Of a stretch of 64,000 bases of DNA, positions 24,501 to 34,830 are shown piece after piece. Each line of letters starts with the position of its first letter. The stretch's first letter is position 1. The stretch spans positions 92,503 to 156,502 of the forward strand of contig KQ965842.1 of assembly GCA_001574975.1 (NCBI GenBank). The letters are read 5' to 3'. This DNA is from Gonapodya prolifera JEL478. Taxonomy: Eukaryota > Monoblepharomycota > Monoblepharidomycetes > Monoblepharidales > Gonapodyaceae. A program made the position numbers and the translations under genes. The notes under the pieces were generated by a model. The model saw only the letters and a program-made list of their open reading frames with translations, was not told the DNA's origin and made no database searches.

Positions 24501-27500
24501 TAGCCCAGAGAGTATTTCTACTGGAGAAAGATGTGCTTTCCAAGGCAGATGAATATTCGAAAGTTGTCTCTGAGTAAGTGGACATCTATGGAAACGTTCT
24601 CCCATTCCCACATACTAACTTTCACCAAAATGCTAGGCATGCACAGCACATAAATTCCATATCGGCTCAACACAAGGTCGAATTAGATGGACTTCGACAG
24701 CAGCTTGCAATTCGAGAGAATGAGGTTCATTTGGCGAAGACGAACCTCGCAAAATTGCAGGAACAAGTGGACGATATGGAGGAGAGGCTTCGATCACAAT
24801 CGCAAATGTGAGAATCGCGTGCTTCCATAGGATGCTCGATTCAAAAGAGGTGATTGTTTTGACCAACTGGTTTCTAACAGTGCAACCGCCCATGATGAAG
24901 CTCGAGCTCTTGTAAAAGCGCGAGATGAGAAAATTTCACAACTCCGGGAAGAGCTTGAGGTGCGACAAGCGAATATGAATCAACTTCTCCAGAAGTATGC
25001 AGATCTCGAAGAAGAGTACAAGGAGTATGTACAAGACAAGAAACAAGAGACCTCCAGGTATGTTTCTGTGTTCATGTTTATTGAATCCCCATTCTAATAT
25101 TGCGTGTGCCGTCAGCTTCAATTCGCAACTGGCTGCTCTTAGCGAATTTATTGAAGAACGGGATGCGAGAATCGCAGACCTCGTTGCCGAAAAAGACGAC
25201 GCGAAGAAAAATCTTGAAGAGGAGCAGCGAAGGTAGCTTCTGTAATTCGTCTTTTCGTTGGCCATTGAAAAGCGTTACCAATTTTGTTCTGCCTGGCAGC
25301 GGGCTCGCGAGGCTCCAGGAAATGCAGAACCAACACAACACAAAAATAGGAGTGCTCCAGGCACGGATCGACGGTCAAGATGGGGAATATCAATCTTTAA
25401 TGACTGAAGTGGCCCGAGACATGGACGAAAAAGAGAAAGAAAAGAACCTGTATGTGTTTCACTCTTTCTAAGACGTGGTATTTTGTGTTCTTACTGTTTC
25501 TCGGTTGTTCGGTCTGCTACCGGTAAGTCTCCGCGAAAAGCTGGATGCGCTTGAGAAACGATCCGAAGTAGAGTCGAAATCACTCCAGGAGCAGCTTTTC
25601 AACCTTGACTCAAAGATTGCGATGTCTTCCGATCTCGTACAAAATATTCTTCCATCCGTGAAAGCCCTACTAGGTGGCGGCGATGTTTCTATTGAAGAGC
25701 TCGAGGAGGCCGCATTTACAGGCTCGGTGCCAGACAACACCCGAGACGCGTCCAAAGGCCCTACCGGCGCAGAAGTTCAACGACTCAGCCATGCGATCGA
25801 GAAATTGAAGAAAGACCACGAACTTGAGATCAGTGCCCTCAAGGAAGATCACCGACGAGAATTGCAACGTGTTTCACATGAGACCGCAATTCAAGCTGCT
25901 GACGCTGAATTGGAGACCATTCGCAACAGTGAAGTTCCACCACCTCCATACACAACTGATCCGAATGCATCTTCGGCTGAACTCCTTCAGCAGTTGGAGC
26001 AAGCTCGACAACAACTCCAAGATGTGCAGAGAACTCACACGCAAAAGCTCTCACATATGCGCACTGTGCTTGAGCAAACCAATCATTGTAAGTGCAAAGA
26101 TTTTGTTTGATCGATGGCAATCTTATCCACGAAAATTCTCAGTGTTCCCCGAGAACAACCAGTTGCGACAAACCATTACTCTCCAGGCACGAGAATTAGA
26201 TGATCTCGAGGAGCAGCTCCGGGAGCTCGAAGATACAAGAGCTGAACTCGAAGAACAAAACCAAGAACTCGCAGACCGCGTTGCAGAGCTTGAGAGTGGT
26301 GAAGGCATAATCGACCAAGAGCTGCACGATTCCCGAATAGCTGAATATGAGGAGGAGATCAAGAATCTTCGGATAGATGCACAGGAACTGGAGGAGGAAT
26401 ACCAAAAGCGACTTGCAAAGGTTCAAATGATGACAAACATTGCTCACACTTCTGTCACTCTGATGGAGGATCACCTTAGTCGGATTGAGGACCGTCTCAA
26501 ATCTCAGGAGCAAAGGCATGCTCAAGAGGTTCTTGAGTACACGGAAAGGCTCAGGATACTCGAAGCGAACCACGAGGAACGTCTTTTAGCACTGGAGGCT
26601 GATTATGAAGCCAAGCTAGAAGCACTTGAGGGAGAAATTACCTCACTCCAAGAAGCTCTGGCTTCCGAGGGCGATAAGAACGCTGAACGGGCGCAATCAC
26701 TCATTGACGAGGTCCGTTCCGGAACTGCCATGGTTCATGACTATGAATACCGCTTGGGGCTCCTTGAAGTGGAAGGTGTGAAACTTGTCAACGGCGTCAA
26801 AAAGGCACACGAAGAAACAAGCGGCCTGGAAGCTGAGGTTGCGAGCTATGATGACGATGTGCGGACTCTAGTTGAAGAGGCTGAGAAGCTTGGGAAGGCC
26901 GCTGAAGTGTGGAAGAGAACGACGGAGAACTTGAGGACTGAGAACGAGAAGCTGAGGCAGCAATTAAATCAGTTTGAAAGGTTGGTGATCTGTCTAAAAG
27001 TTGAATGTTGGGCGAAAAGTAAATTGCGCCTTGGACAGCAAATCTGTCTCAGCGGCGGTAAGCGCGGAGGCTGTGTCAAATGACGTTGCTGCCAGTAGTG
27101 GGTCTCCTCGGACGGTTTACAATGAGCCTTCCGAAGTCGAAAACCTCAAATTGAATGGCGACACCAAGGATCTGCAGGCGGAACTAGAAAGGTGCGTTTT
27201 GGTGATGAGATTAATATCCGACCATTTCTCATTCATGTTTGATCACAGGTCGCTCGCACAGGTTGCTGAACTGCAAAATGCACAGTCGTCAGCTGCTGCA
27301 GAAGTCACTTCGCTGACTGTACAACTTGCCACCGTCACAAATACCATAACCACACTTCGATCGGAGAAGGAGCAATTACAGTCCGATCTTACTCTTCTCC
27401 GCACGGAGCACAATGAAGAGCATGACTCACTGATGGCCAAGGTCTCCTCGCTCGAAACACAGATTGGGTCTTTGTCGGCGGAGAAGACTTCTTTAGAAAA

Positions 27501-27645
27501 TCAGCTCAAAGAGCAAGGCCTCAAGAGCGCCTTGCTGCAGCAGCAGACTCCTAAGCTAAAGCAGACGATCAAAGAGCTGCGAGCTGAGGTCAGCGCCCAG
27601 AAGGAGAGGATTTCGGAACTTCAGGCTCGGGTTGGGGAGGCTTGA
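15563..27645 (+). CDS. Giant coiled-coil protein with seven ALLDSQL repeats
   Basis: About 3,400 residues in some 29 exons. The start at 15,563 (MAQVKEDLAETDD) opens an acidic, disordered N-terminus to about 16,900. From there nearly every exon is long heptad-type coiled coil (for example LRELRELSEVVRRTKEREDR), ending RISELQARVGEA at 27,645. Between 19,899 and 21,048 a helix of type P-V-E-T-ALLDSQL-E-A-T-S-E-M-L occurs seven times, about 60 residues apart. Of 28 introns I could place, about 24 are phase 2 and fall after two bases of a codon, usually in a Glu/Gln/Arg codon. Exceptions are the first three and one near 26,093. One exon (19,060-19,089) is only 30 nt. I see no motor, kinase or PACT-type signature. 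It starts 264 bp after the SPD-2-like gene on the same strand, which fits a centrosomal or spindle-pole scaffold, but golgin, rootletin and myosin-tail-like roles are equally open. Confidence 0.85.
19899..21048 (+). repeat. Seven-copy ALLDSQL helix repeat
   Basis: Copies lie near 19,899, 20,086, 20,266, 20,452, 20,622, 20,800 and 21,010, spaced 170-210 bp (about 60 residues). Core: (V/I)-(E/D/H/Q)-(T/A)-A-L-(L/I)-D-(S/T)-Q-L-x-x-T-(S/G/A)-x-(M/L)-L. Synonymous codons differ between copies while the protein motif stays nearly fixed, so the copies are old and held by selection. Spacers between them vary in length and sequence. Confidence 0.95.
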
Positions 27646-28083
27646 TGAGTGGGAGAGATGGATGTTTTACTGGACCGCTTAAGATGGACGATGTTGTACT
27701 GTTTTACTTATTTGACTTGCCCACCATATTTTAGACCCTGAAAATTTATTAATCTCTTTGCAACCCGTCTTTCTATGTAAATGTTATTTATTTGCCAATA
27801 GACCTGGGCAGCACAATGTGGTGTTTGATTTATTGGATTGGGCGGTGACCACTGGTTTACTCGGTTTCGGAGTGAGATGTCTGTGGGTATTTCGAGACGG
27901 TCTCCTTTTCTGCCAACATAACTTGAGCAAAAGCACTCGGGCTGTTTATGTATTCTGTCATAACCCTTTCAATCAAATACACTTCCTGTTTCTCAAGCGG
28001 TTGCTTGCCACGCAGCGTAAAGTTGCGCTGCTGATGCAACAGAGCCCAGTAGGCCAATCTAACGTGGGAGGAAGAAAAGTGGT
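27646..28083. other. Convergent intergenic region
   Basis: This 438-bp stretch lies between the stop of the coiled-coil gene and the stop of the Pex11 gene. A short open frame crosses it with no recognisable content. It should hold both 3' UTRs and polyadenylation sites. Confidence 0.5.
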
Positions 28084-29671
28084 TTAAATAACCATGAAGC
28101 CGAGAAAGACGTTCACCAGAGCGACGGTTCTCTACAGTCCTCGAGCTACACAACGTTTGTTTTCTCTCCGCATTTGTGCACACCCAGATAGCACTCGGAG
28201 GCTGCCACTGCTCAGGGCCCTTCCTCAATTAATTAGCTTACTCACGTGCATATCATTCAGGAACGGAGAGACCAATCCACCCATCTGGCTCATGATAGGG
28301 AAGAAGCATAGGTTGTTGACAACTCGAATCGCCCAGGAGGCACGATCAGTTGCGAGCTTCGCCTACAAAAGGCATGTAAATGGATCAAACATCACATAAC
28401 ACGTGTGGAAAAACAAATCTCGTACCGCCTGCCTAGCTTTCTCCTTCTGGTCAAGCTCTGCACCTTGACGTGCCAGTTGCTTTTCTCTCGCAGTGAGTGC
28501 AATGTGCTCCTCGTACAAACCATAGAATCCAAGACCGAGGGCAAGAGCCATGCAGCGGACGGAGAGGACTGAAGCACGAGAAGAAAGGGCCTGTCATGAA
28601 AATTAAAGCGAACAGGTTATACATCCATCAGATGGGTTCTCAGAAAAGCGAGAGGCTCGGTAGTATGGAATATAACTTGTCCATCGGACCCCAACATCCC
28701 CCAATACAGGAACTTCTTTTAGATTGGCAACTCACAGGGTCGACTTTGATGGCACCTTTTCCCGCAAGCCAAGCGTAGTGCTCAAGTGGGAAGTATGCAA
28801 ACATGAGCCAGAGCTGGGCCCGCCGCACGAAGAGGGACAGGGTCGACTGTGGCGGGTGGTTTTCCATCCGAGTAATCCCTTGAATGACTGGGAGCTCGCC
28901 GAGACCGGCAAGTCTGGTTTATCGATGAGGCGGATGATTTCGAGGACGATGTGGAGAAACAAAATGAGAAGTTTAAAAATAAAACAATAAAACGGAGGCG
29001 ACACCCGCGTGTTCCGTTCCATCGTCGGGTAGGCAACATCATCGTCCCAAAAAAACGTCAGCTTCTTGGGACCTCACCTCAGGATAAACCGCGCATCGTT
29101 GAACGCTGGCACGAGACTGACTATCCTCTTGATTGTTTCGCCGTGCTCGGGGCCGGCACGCTGCAAGAAATGGACCAGAAGTCGCTGCGCAAAAATGTAC
29201 GTCTGCAGAACGTAGGGTTAGACAGCACATTCAGCTCATCAACAATCCGCATCAGACACGAGTAGCTCCACGAAACTCCAGAAATTAGAGGAACTACCAT
29301 GACATCCACGCTTCTGTTGGTTGCAAATGTAATGATCCCGGAACGTGGGCAAAACCCTCGCGCATAGACCCATTTGGGCAATCACTTTGGATTGGTGGTC
29401 ATGACATGATTTACAGGGGAGATATGATATGATTTTTCGGAATTGTTCCAGTGGCGCGAGGAAAATGTCAGGACCGGAAGCTGGTGAACCCGATCAAGGC
29501 ATATCTCCAAGACGGTTCCCGTATTGTTTCATTAATACTTGCCATCAGAACTTTGTCGACTCCATTGACGGTCTGGAGCATCCTGACAAGACGCTCAAGG
29601 GCTATTCGGAAGTTGCTTGTCAGAAACGTTCGATGGAGTCCTTTGACACCGAGCATGCAGAAAACTGACAT
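28084..29671 (-). CDS. Pex11 family peroxisomal membrane protein
   Basis: Pex11 proteins elongate and divide peroxisomes from the peroxisomal membrane. Exon 1 starts at the ATG at 29,671 (MSVFCMLGVKG) and contains LERLVRMLQTVNGVDKVLM, the amphipathic N-terminal helix region typical of the family. Later exons give QRLLVHFLQRAGPEHGETIK (near 29,180), then ENHPPQSTLSLFVRRAQLWL and FAYFPLEHYAWLAGKGAI (near 28,850-28,740), matching the Pex11 YyPLEH block. ALALGLGFYGLYEEHI (28,540) follows, then WAIRVVNNLCFFPIM (near 28,330). The final exon encodes RTVALVNVFLGFMVI with TAA at 28,084-28,086, a C-terminal membrane helix. Introns after FLNDMH and before RTV are phase 0. The exon-1 donor may be GC-type (GCAAGT), but I could not fix the second exon near 29,380 with certainty. 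Confidence 0.75.
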
Positions 29672-29857
29672 TGATTAGGACGCAGAATCCGGGCGAGCGC
29701 TGTCGGTGCCATCGTTCGTTACTGTAAATTGGGTGAAGGTTTGAGGACTATGTGTTCATCCGGGATGGTGCCGACAAGTCAACACAACGATAGGTACATT
29801 CAACACTTCTAAACCAAAGATCTTGTAGGGGACTCTCCCAAAGATCTAATCCAGATC
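29672..29857. promoter_or_regulatory. Short divergent promoter region (Pex11 / exportin-6)
   Basis: Only 186 bp separate the divergent starts of the Pex11 gene (minus) and the exportin-6 gene (plus). Both promoters must overlap or sit inside the first exons. I see no clear TATA box. This is deduced from the layout alone. Confidence 0.35.
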
Positions 29858-32800
29858 ATGGAGTCCATTATTGAAGAGTTCTTCGCAGCATCAACTCCTA
29901 TTCCCAGGAAGAGAGAGTTAGGTGGGTTAGAATTCCACATTCCTCCTCCCACTTTGGTTGTAGGATTCGTACTGGAAACCTCTCGATTCCAGTGTTGGAG
30001 GGAAAGGGGACTCTTGGCGGTATTATAGAGACCAGGGAGTGCTCAAGAACAAAATGGATGATTGCGAAGCTTGGAACGGTTTGTTGGTGGTTTGCCCGGC
30101 GGGAGGTGAAGTGGAGCCATGAAACTCTCTTCTTCGCACTTATCTGACTGGGGCTTGATGCAGTGTTAAATGGTGATGGAGCAGCGTGTAGTGGTGAATG
30201 AGATTTCAACCACCTCTCTTTTCATCCGGCATATTTCGACCAGGAACCACACAGTACGGCAATATGTTACTGACTCATTCTGCTTATCTTCAGACTCTAT
30301 TCTCAGCACCTTCAAATCTTCAAATTCTTCCCTCCCCGACTCGGCTCTGCTTCTTCACTCAACACGTTCTGACTATGTTCGTTTTTTCTGCCTTGGCATC
30401 TTGGAGGATCTTCTCTCTTCGTCAACTTCCGCCCGAGTCGCCCACTCCCGAGTCGCATCTGGTCCCACATTCTCGAACCGCACCACCGCTGATCCGTGGG
30501 AATCGTTGGAACCAGACGCCCGAATCCAAATACGACAGCTCCTCATGACGCTTTTGGTGTCCTTTTCGGATGCCTCAGCTGCTACATTGCCCTCACCGTT
30601 TGTGTTCAACAAACTGGTTCGCGTCGTTGCTCTCTGCGTTGGTCGCGAGTGGTATCCAGACCGCTCATGGCCTGATGCTTTTGAAAATACGCTAGCCCCA
30701 ATGTTTATGGAGGGAGTATCGCGGGCGCTTGGGCAACCCTCTTCACCTCCCTCACCACCACGGAATCCTGGAGACTACACTTTGCTCCACTCCTCCCTTG
30801 CACTGTTCCGTTCTCTGTGTGAGGAGGCACTCTCCTCAACACCTTCAAATGGCAGGGACCCTTCTCGCCGTCAAATGCTGACAGAGCAGGTCCTCTCTCG
30901 TGCCTCCTGGATTCTCGAGTCCTGTTGCAAATCTCTAGATGCAATTCTAGAATCGAGTGGCGTTGTATTGGACCCCTCTGCGCACTCGCAAACTCCATAC
31001 CCCTCGCCGGCAAACTCCGACAAAGCCCCCCCTTCACCTCTCTCGTCTTGGACGGGAGCAACTTCCACGACCCCTACACCTACAACGACGATTACTCGCT
31101 GGGAACATCCGTCTTCGCATTCCGCCACACAATGTGCACAAATCTCTTTGTCGATTACAGCTATTCTACTCGCCTACCCCGTTCCTTGGCATTTGGTGCG
31201 CCCAGAGTATGTTGCAACAATTGGACGGTTCGCCCAGCTGATGGACGGAGAACTGGCCGGTGGAGCTCTTGCCTGCCTTGAAGAGTTGGTCGCACGTGTG
31301 CGCTTGCTCGCGGGCACTTCAGAAGAGGTCAACTTCTTAAAAGAAGTGGGACAAGCGGTTGTGGGGACTGTCGAATGTGCAATAATTGCGAGAGAGGGAG
31401 GAACGCAGGATGTGGAAGATGGGAACTGCGGGAAGATTGAAAGATCGGCACGCGTTGCTTCTGTACTGCGAGCGTTCGTCGGGCAACACTGGCATCGCGC
31501 AGAGACGTCTTCAATTTCCGCGCCAGTCACATCTCCACTTTTGCCTAATTCTTCCGATTCCTATTCATTCCAATTCCCAATTGAACATTTCTTGGATCTC
31601 TTGCTGCGCTTCACTGCCCAGCAGCCACCGGTGGAGCCACTCGCTCACTCCATGGATGTATGGATTGCTCTGACAGACTGGCTCACTGGAACGGCTTGTG
31701 GAAGTGGTGGAAGTGCTGCAGGGACTCCTGTTTCTTTGCGTCGTTCGAACCCCTCATCACCTGCATCGACTATTCGGTCTCCTACGTCACCGTTGCTTCC
31801 CTCCCCAACAGTTGCTCCTCCCTCACCCTTTTCACCTCGTGGAGAACTTGTTTATAGGCCACGCCTTGTCTCGCTGTTTGATATCTTGTTGCAGCGAGTT
31901 CTGGCATCAGCATCATCCGATCCTGGCGCTCTTGACCGTATTGATGATGCTCATCCCGATACTGAGGATGGGCTCACTGAGTGGGATGAGCTCATTTCTG
32001 CCTGGGCTACTGTTATTGGGAAGATTGCAGAATTGTATCCAGGCGACGCACTATCTCGACTCGCGAGTGCGTTTGCAGCTGTTGCTGGAGAGTGGGAGAG
32101 GTGCTCAACCACTGGTGCTGTCTGGGATAGACGCTCCAAGAGATTGGCAAAAGATTTACGAACATTGGCGACTGGGTTCGGAAGGGTCTCGCATTTGTTC
32201 GTCGCTGACTTCGAGGCGAACTTTGCGGCAACAGGTCAGCTGATCGAGAAGTTTTTAAGCTTGCTGGCTGGTGTGGCTGGGGGATGGAAACGTCCTGCAG
32301 AGGCAGGCAAGCTGTGAGTTGGGAATATGGTGCTTGATTTCTCGATAGATTCATTGATTTATGTCCCACATCGAAGCTATTCAACTCTGTTCTCGACACT
32401 TCAGCTTTTCACACATTGGATTGAATTGTGGCAGCAAAGGCTCAGCATAATGGAATCAACGCAGACGGCGTTTTCGACAATCGTGGTCAACAGCGTCTCA
32501 CTTTCTGCTGGTGCCCTTTCGCTAGAAGCTCCCGACAATGTCCTCCTATCTGCTGCACGCCTTCTGTCATCGGTTGTGTGCTCCATCAGACCCGCATCTG
32601 TTGATGTCGTGTTCATTCCCGAGATGCAAACACTTGCAGTGGCTCTCCCTGAACTAACACGTCGATGGCACCCGGATGTTGCAAAGACTGTGTTCAAAGC
32701 GATGGCAGGAGTATATTCTTTGGGGCCGGCGGGTAAACGAGTGACTGAGAAGGAGTGGCATGCAAGGCAGGCCGCATTCATTGTTTTCATTGAGCGATTC

Positions 32801-33939
32801 GATAAGCCACTGCGCGAGATTTCCAATGGAAGGCAGCTCTCGTCCACAGACGATCCACATGGCCGTCTCGCCTTGATGAACTGTTTACTCATTCTTGCAT
32901 CTGTTGCGGAAAGTGTGGCTTCGGAGCAGACAGCCTCCCGTGAAGTCGTATATGCCGGTGTCTCTCCCTCCATTCCACCGATGGTGCAACTCTTACAAAG
33001 GCTGGGGTCCGGGGACAACGAGCTCTTCCAGAAAGCGTTGGATACGTTGTTGCTCCTTTGCGAAGTCTTTCGAAGACAAATTGGGGCCGACGGCATTCGC
33101 ACGGTCATGGATGTTTACATGGGACTTTTAAATGACGGCAAATTAACGGATATGGCAGAACGGGACAAGGCTGGTGGTCAAATTCTCGCCAAGTTCTTTC
33201 GATTATTGACGGTTGTGATGGAGGACGGAGGGAAGCAGTTTGCCCAGTTTGTTCCCCACGTGGTCACGTTTTGCATCCGTGACGCTTGGCCAAAGCTATC
33301 AGCGGGAACACCAGGAGTAGATGTGGCAGGCCCCGCGTTTTACGACCTGATAAATCGGATTTTGTACAACCAGTGGAGGTGGTTTTACCCCAGCTCCGTC
33401 TTGGCGCGAACGAGTTCCGTTCCTCCACCGGAATCCAATCCTCACGACATGGAATTTGTCACTTTCCTAAAGATCCTCGTTTCTGGATTTCAGAGCGCGG
33501 ACCCGGAGGTGTTCTTGAGTTCACTTCGAACTCTCGAACAACTGAGCGACACGCACAAGCTGTTCCAGAGGGAAACGGTACGGCGATCGGGCATGTTGGA
33601 CGAATTATGGGGCACGCTCCTTTGGGTGCTTGTGGCGGACGAAAAGGGCTTTTTGAAGGAAGATATCCTGAACTTGTTGTACAAGTCAATGAGCGTGAAC
33701 AAGGAGGCGTTCGATACCCAAGTGAGTGCCTTTGGTTGCGATAACCGACTCGAGACATTAGCCTCTGACATGTTTAAACCACATCACAGTTTATACCAAC
33801 ATTTGTAACTTCTAGAATTCCTCAATTTCCAAAGGCGCAGAGCGTACAGATCTCGCAACACCTCCTCTCAATCAACGACATGGGACGTTGGGTAGAAACC
33901 ATGAGCATTATAATTACTGAATTCGCAAAATGGATTTAA
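29858..33939 (+). CDS. XPO6: Exportin-6 (importin-beta family nuclear export receptor)
   Basis: Exportin-6 carries actin-profilin complexes out of the nucleus. Exon 1 (29,858-29,921) encodes MESIIEEFFAASTPIPRKREL, matching the family start with a helix followed by KREL/I. A 372-nt phase-1 intron (29,922-30,293) leads to DSILSTFKSSNSSLPDSALL and STRSDYVRFFCLGILEDLL, the importin-beta N-terminal helices. The main exon continues to 32,315 (AEAGKL). A short intron with acceptor near 32,370 leads to LFTHWIELWQQR. The next exon ends at DTQ (33,720), and the last encodes FIPTFVTSRIPQF... ending ITEFAKWI with TAA at 33,937-33,939. Overall it is an all-helical, HEAT-like protein of about 1,230 residues, near the usual 1,100-1,125. 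Low-complexity Ser/Pro loops enlarge it. Exportin-6 is patchy in fungi and linked to lineages keeping nuclear actin control. Confidence 0.85.
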
Positions 33940-34099
33940 AGTACATTGTAAAAAGAGCACGTATTGTTGCATAGTTACATTTCCATCCAATCGTTGCATA
34001 ATTCTATTTCGTACGATCGTTGTCTTCGCCGCTGTGGACATTGCGAAGTTCGTTTGCTTGAACCACTCATCTCAACCATCCAAGCCCCTGTACGAAGCA

Positions 34100-34672
34100 A
34101 TGAGCGGCAGGACACCTAGCCCCGCAAAGACCGGAGCACCGACCTCCAAAGTCGCAGAAGTCCAGGCGCAAGTTGGTAGGTACTCATCGAATCAACGATG
34201 ATCGAGGACGTCGTTCAACCGCATGTCCAAATCCAGACGATGTCGTGAACGTTATGCAGCAAAATATTCAAAAAGTTGTGGAGCGCGGGGAGAGGCTCGA
34301 GACTCTCCAGACCAAAACCGATGACCTGGCAATGGGCGCCATGCAGTTCAAGAAGGGGGCAAGCGGAGTTCGTCGCCAGGTGAGCCCTCGGCCTCCAGTC
34401 AAACTGGGTCAATTGCGATATTCATAATCTTGCGCGCTTCCAGATGTGGCTGAAAAATGTATGGATTCTTTCGGGTGGATCGTGGATCTTACCGAGCACC
34501 GTTGATTGACATTGCACACATTGCAGATGAAATTGAAAATTCTGATTGCGGTCATTGTCATCGTAATTCTGCTGATAATCATCGTTCCAATAGTGAAGTA
34601 AGTGCAGTGCGTGAGTGATTGAGACAGACAGTAATGGATTTCGGTCTTCCCAGCTCGCTCAAAGGAAGATGA
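34100..34672 (+). CDS. Synaptobrevin/VAMP-type R-SNARE
   Basis: R-SNARE of secretory or endocytic vesicles, 107 residues, in five exons: 34,100-34,175; 34,237-34,379; 34,444-34,458; 34,527-34,597; 34,654-34,672. Residues 1-20 are a short disordered head. The SNARE helix runs KVAEVQAQVDDVVNVMQQNI then QKVVERGERLETLQTKTDDL, with the zero-layer Arg in VVERGERL. The juxtamembrane block MWLKNMK precedes a C-terminal membrane anchor (KILIAVIVIVILLIIIVPIV) and a tiny luminal tail NSLKGR. Exon 3 is a 15-nt micro-exon encoding exactly MWLKN. Length and layout match yeast Snc1/Snc2 and animal VAMP2. Confidence 0.95.
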
Positions 34673-34830
34673 AGAGCTTCAGCAGTTCCCAGCTGGATTT
34701 CGAGCCACACACTCTCATCAGCGCGAGATATTTATTCTATCCCCCTTCATGTATAAACGTCCAACCCTCAATCCATTTGGTGCAACTGTGGTCACGATCG
34801 GCAACGAAGGGCCGAAAATCATTCGCAACG

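Noticed and set aside
29470-29560. GC-AG intron in the Pex11 gene as a firm claim
   Set aside because: The GCAAGT donor after DKVLM is attractive, but I could not find a second exon whose phase fits it without doubt.
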